Source: Mycobacterium sp. IS-836
Lineage (GTDB): Bacteria > Actinomycetota > Actinomycetes > Mycobacteriales > Mycobacteriaceae
DNA: 64,000 nt
Assembly (NCBI RefSeq): GCF_001954275.1
Contig: NZ_MBEU01000009.1
Coordinates: 124,001-188,000 of the forward strand
Direction: 5' to 3'
The notes under the pieces are model-generated. The model was not told where the DNA came from. It worked only from the letters and a program-made list of their open reading frames with translations, and searched no databases. The translations under genes and the position numbers were made by a program. Of the stretch, positions 25,255-34,525 are shown in pieces (positions within the stretch are counted from its first letter, which is position 1; each line of letters starts with the position of its first letter).

Positions 25255-26160
25255 GTGGATGTGCTGCGAACCCCGGACTCCCGATTCGAAAACCTGGAGG
25301 GCTATCCGTTCGTAGCGAACTATCTCAACGTGGCAGCAAGCGATACTCAGCCGCTGCGAATGCACTTTCTCGACGAGGGTCCGGCGGATGGCCCGCCGAT
25401 CGTACTGCTGCATGGCGAGCCCACGTGGAGCTACCTGTACCGGACGATGATTCCGCCGCTGGCCGATGCCGGAAACCGGGTGCTCGCGCCCGACCTGATC
25501 GGCTTCGGCCGCTCCGACAAGCCCAGCAGGATCGAGGATTACACCTATCTGCGGCACGTGGAGTGGGTGACGTCGTGGATCGAGCGGCTCAACCTCAAGG
25601 ACGTCACGCTGTTCGTCCAAGACTGGGGATCGCTCATCGGTTTGCGCATCGCCGCCGAGCAGAGTGATCGGATATCGCGGCTGGTAATCGCCAACGGTTT
25701 TCTCCCGACGGCCCAGCAACGTACCCCGCCCGCTTTCTATGCGTGGCGGGCCTTCGCGCGCTACTCCCCCGTGCTGCCCGCCGGCCGCCTGGTGTCCGTC
25801 GGCACCGTCCGCAGGGTGCCGACGAAGGTGCGGGCGGGCTACGACGCGCCCTTCCCCGACAAGAGCTATCAGGCCGGAGCCCGCGCATTCCCGCAGTTGG
25901 TGCCGACCTCCCCCGACGATCCCGCGATTCCGGCCAACCGCGCCGCATGGAAAGCCCTGGGCCAATGGGATAAACCCTGCCTGACCATCTTTGGGTATCG
26001 CGACCCGATCCTCGGCGCCGCCGACCGTGCCCTGATCAAGCACATCCCCGGGGCGGCCGGCCAGCCGCATGCCCGCATCAATGCCAGCCATTTCATCCAA
26101 GAAGACAGCGGCCCTGAACTGGCCGACCGCATCGTCGCCTGGCAACAGGCGATGCGGTAA
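25255..26160 (+). CDS. dhmA: Haloalkane dehalogenase DhmA
   Basis: A 301-residue alpha/beta hydrolase that splits carbon-halogen bonds with water. The [11 protein letters not shown] segment gives the oxyanion and halide-pocket residues, FVQDWGS holds the nucleophile Asp123 and halide-binding Trp124, and NASHFIQED near 279 holds the base His. It matches what I recall of the M. tuberculosis Rv2296 protein nearly throughout. GTG 25255 is chosen because GGAGGAG precedes it and the family N-terminus [12 protein letters not shown] starts there. The longer frame from 25054 overlaps the divergent gene. The natural substrate in mycobacteria is unknown. Confidence 0.9.
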   Translation: MDVLRTPDSRFENLEGYPFVANYLNVAASDTQPLRMHFLDEGPADGPPIVLLHGEPTWSYLYRTMIPPLADAGNRVLAPDLIGFGRSDKPSRIEDYTYLRHVEWVTSWIERLNLKDVTLFVQDWGSLIGLRIAAEQSDRISRLVIANGFLPTAQQRTPPAFYAWRAFARYSPVLPAGRLVSVGTVRRVPTKVRAGYDAPFPDKSYQAGARAFPQLVPTSPDDPAIPANRAAWKALGQWDKPCLTIFGYRDPILGAADRALIKHIPGAAGQPHARINASHFIQEDSGPELADRIVAWQQAMR

Positions 26161-26164
26161 CTGG

Positions 26165-27196
26165 TTAGCGGGTGTTGATCAGGCGCACGACGCCGCGCAT
26201 AACCGCCCTGCTGAGCGCGTGACGCGCCTGATCAAGTGTTGAGCCGGCTTGTGGCGGCGGCACCGTCCCGAGGCGCGGGAACAACGCCAACGCATTGGTG
26301 CGCTCGATCGCCGCGCAGGCGGCCACGTCGAGCCCGGGGTAGGTCTCCAGGCCGGCGGCGAACAGCTTGGCCGCCGCGACGGGCGCGAAGGGAAAGTCAG
26401 AGCCGAAGGTGATGTGCCCGGGCTTGGCGAAGGCGAGCAGGCTCGGCAGCGCGGCGGCGGTCGAGGACAACGCGGTGTCGAAGTAGAAGCTTGCGAAGTC
26501 GTCCAGGGTGTCCGTCAGGCTGCGTCCCGTGTCGCTCATGATGCCGATCGCCATTCGGTGCGAGGCGTAGGGCACGAATCCGCCGGCATGGCTGAGGATG
26601 AACTTGATGTTGGGATACCTGCGCCGAATCTCGTTGCGCACAAGCAGATACGCCGCCCGCGTGGTGTCGAGCAGGAAGTCGGCCGCGAATGGCAGGACGC
26701 CCTCGACGGCGGGGCCGGGCAGTTCGGCGGGATGGATGAACACCACCGCCGACCGAGCATCCAGCGCGGCGAACAGCTCGTCCTGTCCGTCCTGGCCCAG
26801 GTAGGTGCCCGCCGCGTTGGCCAGCAGGATGACGCCGTCGGCGTGCAGCTCGTCGAGGGATCTCACGGCCTCGGCGACGGATTCCCCGACGTGCGGCATC
26901 GGGAGGGTGGCGAAGAAGCCGAACCGGTCGGGTTGGGCTCCGACGACCGTGGCCAGGTGGTCGTTGAGGTCCCGAGCCAACGCGGCGGCGTCGGCCGGGT
27001 TCGGCAGGAACGTGGTGGCCGGCGCGGACACCGACAGGATCGCCGTGCCGATGCCGAGTTCGGACATGGTCTGCAGCGACCCCTCAGGGCTCCACTCCGG
27101 GACGGCGCGGCCACCGGCCTCGTCAATTCCGGCCTTGCGCAGCAGGTTTCGGTAGTCGGTGGGGACGGCGTGGTGGTGGGTGTCGATTCGTAGCAT
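26165..27196 (-). CDS. Amidohydrolase-2 family (ACMSD-like) metal-dependent hydrolase
   Basis: A 343-residue TIM-barrel protein: RIDTHHHAVP with the first two metal His, FIHPAELPG, LSHAGGFVPY, and TFGSDFPFAP with the metal or catalytic Asp. Relatives decarboxylate or hydrolyse ring-cleavage products such as aminocarboxymuconate semialdehyde. ATG 27196 follows GAGGAG and begins at MLRIDTHHH, so the start at 27217 is not used. It is convergent with dhmA (4-base gap). Substrate unknown. Confidence 0.83.
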   Translation of the reverse strand: MLRIDTHHHAVPTDYRNLLRKAGIDEAGGRAVPEWSPEGSLQTMSELGIGTAILSVSAPATTFLPNPADAAALARDLNDHLATVVGAQPDRFGFFATLPMPHVGESVAEAVRSLDELHADGVILLANAAGTYLGQDGQDELFAALDARSAVVFIHPAELPGPAVEGVLPFAADFLLDTTRAAYLLVRNEIRRRYPNIKFILSHAGGFVPYASHRMAIGIMSDTGRSLTDTLDDFASFYFDTALSSTAAALPSLLAFAKPGHITFGSDFPFAPVAAAKLFAAGLETYPGLDVAACAAIERTNALALFPRLGTVPPPQAGSTLDQARHALSRAVMRGVVRLINTR

Positions 27197-27309
27197 CGTT
27201 GCTCCTCGGGTAATCACCTCGCGCTAAATGATCGAGCCCACCGCGCCCAGCGTCGAGTTGTTGTCGTGATCTCGACGAAATTGCCACAACTAGTCGACGC
27301 TCGGCGCCC

Positions 27310-28038
27310 TCAGCCGGTGACAGCGAGGACGGCCGCGGCGAGTTCGGGACGGCACACCAACAGGTCCGGCAGCTTCGGGTCCGGCTGGTTGTAGGCCAGC
27401 GCCGAGCCGTCGATGCGCGAGGTGTGCAAACCCGCGGCCCGGGCGACCGCCACCGGGGCGGCCGAATCCCATTCGAACTGACCGCCGGCGTGGACGTAGA
27501 CGTCGGACAGACCTTGCACGATCGAGGCCACCTTGGCTCCGGCCGATCCCATTTCCACCAAGACGCCGCCCAGGGCGTCGCGAACGGCCAACGCAATCGC
27601 GGGCGGCCGGGTGCGTGATACCACGATGCGCGGCTTGTCCGGTGCGGCGGGAGGCGCGGCAACGTCGGGTGTGGCCAACGTGATGCCTTGCGCCGGCAGC
27701 GCAACCGCGCCGGCGACAAGCTCGCCGGCCTCCCAGAGCGCGACGTGCACCGCCCAGTCGTCGCGCCCGAGTTCGGAGAATTCCCGCGTGCCGTCGAGCG
27801 GATCGACGATCCACACCCGCTGCGAGCGCAGCCGCACCGGATCGTCGGCACCCTCCTCGGAGAGCACCGCGTCGTCGGGGCGCTCGGTAGCGAGCGCTTT
27901 CATAAGAAAGTCGTGGGATCGCTTGTCCCCAGCGGCTTTCCGCTCGCCGGCATCGGCGTCGGCGAATTCGACGCGCACTCCGAGCAGCAGCCGGCCCGCC
28001 TCGGTGGCCAGCCGCGCGGCCAGCCCGTGGTCATTCAT
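27310..28038 (-). CDS. cysQ: CysQ-like 3'(2'),5'-bisphosphate nucleotidase
   Basis: A 242-residue Mg-dependent phosphatase of the inositol monophosphatase superfamily. It shows AVLSEEGADD (metal Glu), VWIVDPLDGTREFSELG (the D-P-L-D-G-T metal loop), and HAGGQFEWDSAAP with the last metal Asp. It closely follows M. tuberculosis CysQ (Rv2131c) as I remember it, though it lies outside that genomic context, so it may be a second copy. It removes 3'-phosphate from PAP/PAPS in sulfate assimilation. It is single, 113 bases downstream of the amidohydrolase start. Confidence 0.85.
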   Translation of the reverse strand: MNDHGLAARLATEAGRLLLGVRVEFADADAGERKAAGDKRSHDFLMKALATERPDDAVLSEEGADDPVRLRSQRVWIVDPLDGTREFSELGRDDWAVHVALWEAGELVAGAVALPAQGITLATPDVAAPPAAPDKPRIVVSRTRPPAIALAVRDALGGVLVEMGSAGAKVASIVQGLSDVYVHAGGQFEWDSAAPVAVARAAGLHTSRIDGSALAYNQPDPKLPDLLVCRPELAAAVLAVTG

Positions 28039-28160
28039 CGGTCACTCCGGAGATCATCGCCATCCTCGATATGTTGGTCGGATTGACCCAACTTACCGCG
28101 CCGCGATTCATGCGGCGCCCGCCACCCCGGGGGTGGCATTTCTGCCATAACCTGGTGAAC

Positions 28161-28775
28161 GTGAGCGGCAACGTCTCTTCATCGAGCCGGCCGCGGCGGA
28201 TTCCGCGGGGGCGCAAGACCGTGATCGGTGTCGTCCTCGCCGTTCTGCTGATCGGTGGGCTCGGCTTCGTCGGGATCAAGCTGACCCAGCACCAGAACGG
28301 CGCGGCGCCGCCGACCACCCAACCCGCGCCGCCGACCAGCTTCGCCATCCCGGCCTGCTACAACCCAGCGGTTCAACCTGCCGAGCGTCCAAAGAAGCTC
28401 AATGTCCTGGGCTGCGCGAGCGTAGCCGTTGCGCTGCAAGACATGTCGTGGAGCTCGTGGGGACCACAGGGCGCCGACGGGACCGGCACCGCCGTTTTCA
28501 AAATGTGCGACCCGAACTGCGCGGCCGGCTATCAACTCACCGATCCGGTCGTCGTGCACGCGTGGAATCCGCAGCCGCCGCGTCCGGATGCCATCTGTCA
28601 GGTCGGGCTCAGGATTTTCGCCGACCTGATCCTGGCGTTCCCTAAGGATGTCCCGCCGCCGACTGCGCAGAAAATGACCACCCAGTACAACGGAATGCCG
28701 GCGGTGCACTACGTGAACTACGCCGTCGGCAACGGTCGCGACACCCAATTCATCGGCTACACGTTCTGCAACTAG
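28161..28775 (+). CDS. Membrane-anchored extracytoplasmic protein, unknown function
   Basis: About 204 residues. A basic cytoplasmic N-terminus (RPRRIPRGRK) precedes one helix (VIGVVLAVLLIGGLGFVGI), then a Pro/Thr linker and a 140-residue outer domain with five or so Cys (PACYNP, LGCASV, KMCDPNC, AICQVG, TFCN). GTG 28161 is supported by TAACCT (28148-28153) seven bases ahead, fitting a leaderless transcript. GTG 28155 is the alternative. The gene stands alone between cysQ (divergent) and the thiolase (convergent). Family not recognised. Confidence 0.6.
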   Translation: MSGNVSSSSRPRRIPRGRKTVIGVVLAVLLIGGLGFVGIKLTQHQNGAAPPTTQPAPPTSFAIPACYNPAVQPAERPKKLNVLGCASVAVALQDMSWSSWGPQGADGTGTAVFKMCDPNCAAGYQLTDPVVVHAWNPQPPRPDAICQVGLRIFADLILAFPKDVPPPTAQKMTTQYNGMPAVHYVNYAVGNGRDTQFIGYTFCN

Positions 28776-28799
28776 CCGCGGCCGCTCTTGCGATCGCCG

Positions 28800-29975
28800 C
28801 TAGACCTCGATGACGACCGCCCCGCCCTGGCCGCCGCCGGCGCACATGGCGGCGACGCCGATGCCACCGCCGCGGCGGGCCAGCTCGTAGGTCAACGTGG
28901 TGACCATGCGCGCGCCCGATGCCGCGATGGGATGGCCCAGGCTGCAGCCGCTTCCGGAGAAATTGACCTTTTCGTCGTCGATGCCGTACTCGCGGCACGC
29001 CGCGATCGGCACCGAGGCGAACGCCTCGTTGATCTCCCACAGCGCTACGTCGCCCACCGATAGGCCGGCGCGCTGCAACACCTTCCCGATCACCTTGACC
29101 GCACCCAGACCGCAGTCCTTGGGCGGCACGCCCACCGCGGCCCACGCCTTGACCGTGCCCATCACGTTGAGCTTTTCGGCTTCCGCGTAGTCGCGGTCGA
29201 CGAGAGCGACCGCGGCGGCGGCGTCGTTGGTGCCGCTGCTGTTGCCCGCCGTGATCGAGAACCCTTCGATCTCCGGGTGCAGCACCTTGAGCGCGGCGAG
29301 CTTCTCGACGGTGGTGTCGCGGCGCGGATGCTCGTCGACCGAAAAGTCGGTTACCGAACCGTCCAGCTGCGTGATCTTCAGCGGGATGATCTCGTCGACG
29401 AACTTGCCCGCATCGATGGCCGCGATGGCGCGCTGGTGCGACCGGGCAGCCCAGGCGTCCATCTCCTCGCGGGTGATGCCCACCGTCTGCGCGGTGTTCC
29501 AGCCCACCGTGATCGACATGTCCTTGGTGGGCGCATCGGGCGTCTCGACATGGGTCGGTGGCAGCCAGCGCTCCTCGAACTTCAGCTCGGGACCGGGAAT
29601 CCGCTGGTTCATCAGCGGTGTCATCGACAGCGACTGCACCCCGCCCGCGACGAGCACGCGCTCCATCCCGGAGCCGATCTGGGCCGCGGCGTTGCCGATG
29701 GCGGTGAGGCTGCCCGCGCAGTGCCGGTTCACCGCCTGGCCGGGGATGTCCTCCATGCCGGTTGCGGCCGCCGCGTAACGCGCCAGATCCCCTCCGCCGT
29801 AATGCGATTCGGCGAAGATGATGTCGTCGACGGCCGATGGGTCGACGCCGGAGCGACGCACCACCTCGGGGAGCACCGTGGTGACCAGAACCTCGGGCGG
29901 TGTGTTGACGAGCGTTCCCTTGAAGGAGCGCCCGATCGCGGTCCTGACTGCTCCGACGATGACTGGTGTGGCCAT
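28800..29975 (-). CDS. Acetyl-CoA acetyltransferase (thiolase)
   Basis: A 391-residue thiolase. The nucleophile Cys is in VNRHCAGSLTAIG, the NEAF motif in WEINEAFASVP, the His in GHPIAASGARM, and the second Cys in MCAGGGQGGA, so all catalytic parts are present. It cleaves a 3-ketoacyl-CoA or condenses acetyl-CoA. The unusual NRHCAGSLTA and SHYGG segments place it in the long-chain or steroid-type FadA group rather than the housekeeping one. It is divergent from a DoxX-like gene with a clear palindrome at 30012-30024. Confidence 0.88.
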   Translation of the reverse strand: MATPVIVGAVRTAIGRSFKGTLVNTPPEVLVTTVLPEVVRRSGVDPSAVDDIIFAESHYGGGDLARYAAAATGMEDIPGQAVNRHCAGSLTAIGNAAAQIGSGMERVLVAGGVQSLSMTPLMNQRIPGPELKFEERWLPPTHVETPDAPTKDMSITVGWNTAQTVGITREEMDAWAARSHQRAIAAIDAGKFVDEIIPLKITQLDGSVTDFSVDEHPRRDTTVEKLAALKVLHPEIEGFSITAGNSSGTNDAAAAVALVDRDYAEAEKLNVMGTVKAWAAVGVPPKDCGLGAVKVIGKVLQRAGLSVGDVALWEINEAFASVPIAACREYGIDDEKVNFSGSGCSLGHPIAASGARMVTTLTYELARRGGGIGVAAMCAGGGQGGAVVIEV

Positions 29976-30011
29976 TGTTTACCTCGAACTGTTGGTTGGG
30001 CGGTCCGCCAA

Positions 30012-30024
30012 GTTTACACTAAAC
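30012..30024. promoter_or_regulatory. Operator-like palindrome between thiolase and DoxX-like gene
   Basis: GTTTA-cac-TAAAC has perfect 5-base arms. It lies 37 bases before the thiolase start and 52 before the divergent gene, where a repressor would cover the thiolase promoter. The regulator is not nearby. Confidence 0.45.
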
Positions 30025-30075
30025 GCCTTAAGCGTAACGCCACGGTCGGGTCACACGTCGCGCTACGCTCGCGCA

Positions 30076-30468
30076 ATGACCGCCACCTCCCTCATAAAAC
30101 CCGACACGACCCAGACCGCGGCATACCGCGTCGCGGCGATGCTGATGGGCATCGGGACCCTGCACTTCCTGGCACCTGAACCGTTCGACGGGATCGTTCC
30201 CGCGGAGCTGCCTGGAGACCCGCGGCTGTACACCTACGTGTCGGGAGCTGCCGAGGTATCGATCGGTGCGCTGCTGTTGCCGCGCCGCACCCGGCGATCC
30301 GCGGCGCTCGCGGCCGCCCTGCTGTTCGTCGCAGTGTTCCCGGCCAACGTCAACATGGTCCGCTTGTGGTGGGGCAAGCCCTGGCCGATGCGACTCGCCG
30401 CCCTCGCCCGGCTGCCGCTGCAGGTTCCGATGATCACCACGGTGCTGAAAATCCGGCGCAACAGCTAG
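30076..30468 (+). CDS. DoxX-like small membrane protein
   Basis: A 130-residue protein with four hydrophobic segments (AAMLMGIGTLHFLAP, VSGAAEVSIGALLL, AAALLFVAVFPANVNM, and a C-terminal amphipathic part), the DoxX/SURF4 topology. The motif GTLHFLAPEPFDGIVP is common in the mycobacterial DoxX-like group. Roles of the group in thiol or oxidative stress have been proposed, but none can be read from this sequence. ATG 30076 follows TACGCT by six bases, fitting a leaderless start. Confidence 0.7.
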   Translation: MTATSLIKPDTTQTAAYRVAAMLMGIGTLHFLAPEPFDGIVPAELPGDPRLYTYVSGAAEVSIGALLLPRRTRRSAALAAALLFVAVFPANVNMVRLWWGKPWPMRLAALARLPLQVPMITTVLKIRRNS

Positions 30469-30512
30469 CGTGTCACATGCGCCACATGCGTCGCTGGCCG
30501 CGGCGGTGTCCG

Positions 30513-30592
30513 TTGTGCCCGCCTCCGAGCGACAACCGGTAGTTGGCGGCGTCCCGCCTGGTCGCCCGAGTTGTCGCTAAGAGGCGGGCAAA
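30513..30592. repeat. Solo inverted-repeat pair related to 2964-3323
   Basis: Arms 30513-30535 and 30571-30592 (core TGCCCGCCTC, then AGCGACAA) face each other around about 35 bases. They are the same arms that bound the small ORF at 2964-3323, but here no ORF is present, as in a miniature non-autonomous derivative. It lies in the 205-base gap between the DoxX-like and DMT genes. Confidence 0.6.
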
Positions 30593-30673
30593 CCGTCCAC
30601 CGCCTGGCGCGGAAACTGGTGTGGCAGTTGAGATTATTGCGGCGTAAACACACCCGAACGCCCGGGAGGTTTG

Positions 30674-31534
30674 GTGGCAAAGGCGGACATCGCGGCCCTG
30701 CTCGCGGTCGCGGCGGCGTTGACGATGGCCATCGGCGATGTGATCGAGCAGCGATCCGCCCAGCAAGTAACCGACAAGCCCGTCGGCACGTGGGCCCTGT
30801 TTCGCCGGCTGCTCCGCGATCGGCAGTGGTGGGCCGGCAGCCTCGTGGCCGCGGCCGGGTTCGGGCTACAGGCCGCGGCACTCGCACTCGGTTCGGTGGT
30901 ACTCGTGCAGGCGTTACTGGTCACCTCGCTGCTGTTCGCGTTGGTCATCAGTACGAAGACAAGCCACCGCAAAGTCACTCGCCGGCAAGTGATCTGGGCC
31001 GTACTGCTCGCGGTCGCGGTGACGGTGGTGGTTGTCGTCGGCGATCCGCAGGCCGGGAATCCGCGAGGATCATTCAAGACGTGGAGTGTCGTGGCCCTCG
31101 TCATGGGACCGGCGCTGATCCTGTGCGTGATCGGTGCCCGGATTTTCTCGGGGTGGACCAGCGCACTGTTGTTGGGCCTGATGTCGGGTTCGCTCTGGGG
31201 CCTGTTTTCGGTGTTGACCAAGGGCGTCGTCGACCAGCTTGGCCACGGAATCATGCCCTTGCTGCGCATGCCCGAGCTATACATTTGGGCGGTGCTGGCG
31301 ATCGCCGCGACGGCGTGGGAGCAGTCAGCGTTTCGGGCCGGCCCGCTGACCGCGTCGCTGCCCGCCGTGACCGTCGCCGAGCCGATCGTCGGATCGGTAC
31401 TAGGGGTCACGGTGCTCGGCGAAACCATGAGCACCAACGATGCCGGCCTGGTGGCACTAGGCGCGTCGGTCGCGGTGATGATCGCCGCGACGGTGGCGCT
31501 GGCCCATGGGCAGGCCGCCGCATCGGCCGGCTAG
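30674..31534 (+). CDS. DMT-superfamily (EamA-like) permease
   Basis: A 286-residue membrane protein with about 10 hydrophobic helices in two halves, the drug/metabolite transporter layout. It shows LALGSVVLVQALLVTSLLFAL in the first half and LPAVTVAEPIVGSVLGVTVLGE in the second, the typical position of the EamA repeat ends. GGGAGGT precedes GTG 30674, and a TTG just before it is the only alternative. No substrate can be inferred. It is convergent with the acyl-CoA ligase gene (5-base gap). Confidence 0.75.
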   Translation: MAKADIAALLAVAAALTMAIGDVIEQRSAQQVTDKPVGTWALFRRLLRDRQWWAGSLVAAAGFGLQAAALALGSVVLVQALLVTSLLFALVISTKTSHRKVTRRQVIWAVLLAVAVTVVVVVGDPQAGNPRGSFKTWSVVALVMGPALILCVIGARIFSGWTSALLLGLMSGSLWGLFSVLTKGVVDQLGHGIMPLLRMPELYIWAVLAIAATAWEQSAFRAGPLTASLPAVTVAEPIVGSVLGVTVLGETMSTNDAGLVALGASVAVMIAATVALAHGQAAASAG

Positions 31535-31539
31535 CGCGT

Positions 31540-33072
31540 TCAGCCCAAGGTCTCGCGCAGTTCTTTCTTGATCACTTTTCCGAATTGGTTTCGCGGCAGC
31601 GCATCGACGACCACGAGACGCTCGGGATGCTTGTAGCGGCTGAGGCCGTGCGAATGGCAGTGCCGAACAAGGGATTCCAGCGACACGCCGTCGGCTGACG
31701 TTGGTACCACCACCGCGCAGACCCGCTCGCCGGCGCTACGGTCGGGCACTCCGATGACGGCGACGTCGGCGACCGCCGGATGGGTGACAAGCACGTTTTC
31801 GATCTCGGCCGCGGAAACATTCTCCGCGTTGCGGATAATCGCATCCTTGATACGGCCGGTGACGCGAACGTTGCCGTCGGCATCGATCAGCCCGAGATCG
31901 CCGGTGCGCAACCAGCCCTCCCCGTCGAATGCGTCGGCGTCGAGCGTCGCGTCCGCGTAGCCCAGGAAGCATTGCGGGCCCTTGAGCCGCAACTCGCCTT
32001 CACGCCCGGCGGGCAGTTCGACTTCTCGGCTGTCGACCACGCGGACGCTGACCCCCGATACCGGCGGGCCCACGGTGTGGTCGAGGACCTCCGGCGGGGC
32101 GGTGAAAGACGGTGAGGTGGCGCAGGGAAACTCGGTGAGCCCCCAGGCATTGGCGATCCCGCCGACTCCGAAGGTTTCGCGAACCTGACGTCCCAGTTCG
32201 GGCGTGATGGGTGCGCCTCCGGCCAGGCAGCCCCGCAGGGCGGGGAACAGGGGCCGATCGCCATGAGCGCGTTGGGCCTCGAGGAAAGCCACGAAAAACG
32301 GTGTCGCCGTGCCGAGGAACGTAGGGTTATGCGCCGCAATGGAAAACGGCGTCGTCGCCGGATCGAACGCCTCGAACAACGCCAGCCGCATTCCAGTCAG
32401 CAGCGCGGCGGCCAGCATCGCGGCGCCGCCAATGTGCGCGATCGGGAAGGCAATCGGATCCACGTCGCGGCCCGTCGCACCCACCATGCCCACCACGCCC
32501 GTCGAGCCGGCGATCACCGACGCGTCGGTGTGACGGATCCCCTTGGGGGCCGCGGTGGTCCCCGACGAGTAGTAGATCCAGCGGGCGTCGCCGGTGGATC
32601 CCGTTGGCGCCGTGAGGGTATCGACGGTGCCGCGGGGCAGCCGCAGCTGGCCGACGGCCGGCAGTGTCTCCAGGTCGAGGGTGATGACCTCGAAGCCCTT
32701 GTCCGCCGACAAAGCCCGGGCAAGCCCGCCGTGGTCGAATCCGCGCCAAAACTCAGGCGCTACAAAGAATTCCGTTGCCAGCTGTCCGGTAATGAAGTCG
32801 ACTTCGCGTTCCCGCAGTATCGGAATTATCGGGTTTTGCACCGCGCCAAGTCGGGTGAGTGCCGCCATGACCACCATGGTTTCGAGTGTGGTGGGCAGCT
32901 GCCAGGACACGACCGTTCCCGCGCCGATCCCCCGTTCGGCGAACGCCGCGGCCGTCGCGCACGCGGCATCACAAAGCTCGCGCGCGGTAAGGCTTCGGCC
33001 ATGCTCATCGGCGAGCAGGCGGCGGTTCGGGTCGCGCTGTGCCGCGCCGGCGATCAACTCCCAGAACGTCAT
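31540..33072 (-). CDS. Acyl-CoA synthetase (AMP-forming, ANL superfamily)
   Basis: A 510-residue adenylate-forming ligase. The P-loop is WIYYSSGTTAAPKGIRHT. AWGLTEFPCA is the A5 motif, GWLRTGDLGLIDADG holds the ribose-binding Asp, GRIKDAIIRNAENVSAAEIE is the hinge, and PRNQFGKVIKKEL provides the C-terminal Lys. It activates a carboxylate as acyl-adenylate and then CoA thioester. Its ATG overlaps the stop of the thioesterase gene, so ligase and thioesterase are made together, a pairing seen in lipid catabolism. Chain length is unknown. Confidence 0.88.
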   Translation of the reverse strand: MTFWELIAGAAQRDPNRRLLADEHGRSLTARELCDAACATAAAFAERGIGAGTVVSWQLPTTLETMVVMAALTRLGAVQNPIIPILREREVDFITGQLATEFFVAPEFWRGFDHGGLARALSADKGFEVITLDLETLPAVGQLRLPRGTVDTLTAPTGSTGDARWIYYSSGTTAAPKGIRHTDASVIAGSTGVVGMVGATGRDVDPIAFPIAHIGGAAMLAAALLTGMRLALFEAFDPATTPFSIAAHNPTFLGTATPFFVAFLEAQRAHGDRPLFPALRGCLAGGAPITPELGRQVRETFGVGGIANAWGLTEFPCATSPSFTAPPEVLDHTVGPPVSGVSVRVVDSREVELPAGREGELRLKGPQCFLGYADATLDADAFDGEGWLRTGDLGLIDADGNVRVTGRIKDAIIRNAENVSAAEIENVLVTHPAVADVAVIGVPDRSAGERVCAVVVPTSADGVSLESLVRHCHSHGLSRYKHPERLVVVDALPRNQFGKVIKKELRETLG

Positions 33073-33917
33073 CTATTCAGTTGATCGGCGGACGGTGGGC
33101 GGAATCCCGAGTGTGCGAGCGAGACGGACACGGCGCTGCCAACCGGACCCTGGTGGTCGACGAGGACGGCCGACCCGGTGGCCACCCCCTCGTTGCTGTA
33201 GTGAGTGAGCGCGGCCAGCCCGATGTGCGGCCCTTCCGGCAGCCGGCTCAGGGTCAGGGTGTAGTCGACGTTGATGAACTGCAGAGCCTGGGTGCCCCAA
33301 TTGGCGATTGCGGCCGTGACGTCGGCGGCCATCGCCGCTCGCGTAAACGCCGTGAACGGCTCGCCGTCGATCAACGGGCGCGTTTCCTGCAACCACGTGT
33401 ATTTCTGCCCGGACGCGTTCACCCAGTCAGGATCGGGATTCTGGACTCCGGCGCCCCAGCCATATGTCCGCATGAACAGCGACGGGTGGGTGCCGTCCTC
33501 CTCGATCGGCAGCCGCGGCATTTGCACCGGCTGTGACCACACGTCTCCGTCGGGTTGCGGGCCGCGCTTTAGAAACAGCGCACTCCCGCGCGCCACCGGG
33601 GCGTCGTGCTGGATCAGGACCGCCTCGACGAGCCGCAGCCGCCGTCGTTCGTGTCGCACCCGGGTCCGCACCTCGATCGGTTCCAGCGCGGTTGGTGCGG
33701 GAAGGTCGACGGTCAGCCGCGCAGGTTGCAGTTCGGGGTCGTCGACGGCCTGTTCGACGGCCCAGCCCAAGAGGCCACCGGCGACGTGGCCGCTGAGCGA
33801 CGGGCCCCACCCTCCGCGCGCGATTTGGGTTGGTACGTAATGGCTTCCGTCACGCACGAAGTACGGTGTCGCCGCCGCCGCGCCGACGTCGTCGGGCACG
33901 ATTCTCGTCTCGGTCAC
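33069..33917 (-). CDS. TesB-type acyl-CoA thioesterase-like protein
   Basis: A 282-residue protein with two hot-dog halves. The first (residues 15-110) has YVPTQIARGGWGPSLSGHVAGGLLGWAVE, and the second (150-280) has WVNASGQKYTWLQET and FINVDYTLTLSRLPEGP, the TesB-like layout in which the second half provides the Asp/Thr/Gln site. GTG 33917 begins at the family N-terminus. The longer frame to 34100 crosses the next gene. A weak AT-rich palindrome (33954-33967) lies 37 bases upstream. Coupled to the acyl-CoA ligase by a 4-base overlap. Confidence 0.75.
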   Translation of the reverse strand: MTETRIVPDDVGAAAATPYFVRDGSHYVPTQIARGGWGPSLSGHVAGGLLGWAVEQAVDDPELQPARLTVDLPAPTALEPIEVRTRVRHERRRLRLVEAVLIQHDAPVARGSALFLKRGPQPDGDVWSQPVQMPRLPIEEDGTHPSLFMRTYGWGAGVQNPDPDWVNASGQKYTWLQETRPLIDGEPFTAFTRAAMAADVTAAIANWGTQALQFINVDYTLTLSRLPEGPHIGLAALTHYSNEGVATGSAVLVDHQGPVGSAVSVSLAHSGFRPPSADQLNR

Positions 33918-33973
33918 CGCATGCCTGCCCTCTCCCGTAAAGCCACGAACCGTGAATATTACAGTATTGCCTT

Positions 33974-34342
33974 CTAGTCGCGTGGCGAGCCGACACGATG
34001 TGCGGTGCCGTCGGGATCGACGTAGACGAATTCCCGTAAGCCGTAGGGTGTGTCGTGGGGAGCGATCAAGCGGCCTTCGAGGTGCTCGAGCGCCTTCCAT
34101 TCCGCGTAGACGGCGTCAGCGTCGCTGACGTAGCAGTACACACTCGCGGCCGTGCGGAGGGGATCGTGCTCGGCCCACTCGGTGAGGTGAATCGACACCG
34201 ATCCACGATCGGCAAAACCGTACCGCTCGGGTCCTTCGTAGGGGCGGGCATCAAATCCGAGCCGGCGGTAACGATCAAGCGCGCGGTCAAGGTCTCGGAC
34301 GGGGACGATCGGTGATACCGACGTGAAATCAATCGCGGGCAC
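33974..34342 (-). CDS. VOC/glyoxalase-fold protein (bleomycin-resistance-like)
   Basis: A 122-residue single-module vicinal-oxygen-chelate protein: SVSPIVPVRDLDRALDRYRRLGFD at the start, VSIHLTEWAEHDP in the middle, and REFVYVDPDGTAHRVG at the end with the usual metal-site Glu/Asp region. This size and lack of a second module fit the bleomycin-binding type, which sequesters a ligand as a dimer. GTG 34342 begins at the fold. The reading frame extends upstream to 34456 without family support. Function unknown. Confidence 0.72.
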   Translation of the reverse strand: MPAIDFTSVSPIVPVRDLDRALDRYRRLGFDARPYEGPERYGFADRGSVSIHLTEWAEHDPLRTAASVYCYVSDADAVYAEWKALEHLEGRLIAPHDTPYGLREFVYVDPDGTAHRVGSPRD

Positions 34343-34525
34343 ACCACAGTGTGTCAGCGGCGCCGGACGCCGCCCAAATGGCCTCACACCGTTTACCTGT
34401 TGGCTGTGGAAAGCCGTCGCGACCAGGGCGTACACTCTGGCGGCCGAGCCGGTCAAGCGACGATACTTGCGCCATCACAGTGCGGGCCCGCTCGCGGGGG
34501 CATCGCACAGCGTCGAGGAGGACAA

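Noticed and set aside
33954-33967. AT-rich palindrome upstream of the thioesterase as an operator
   Set aside because: Only 10 of 14 positions are symmetric. Kept as a note only.
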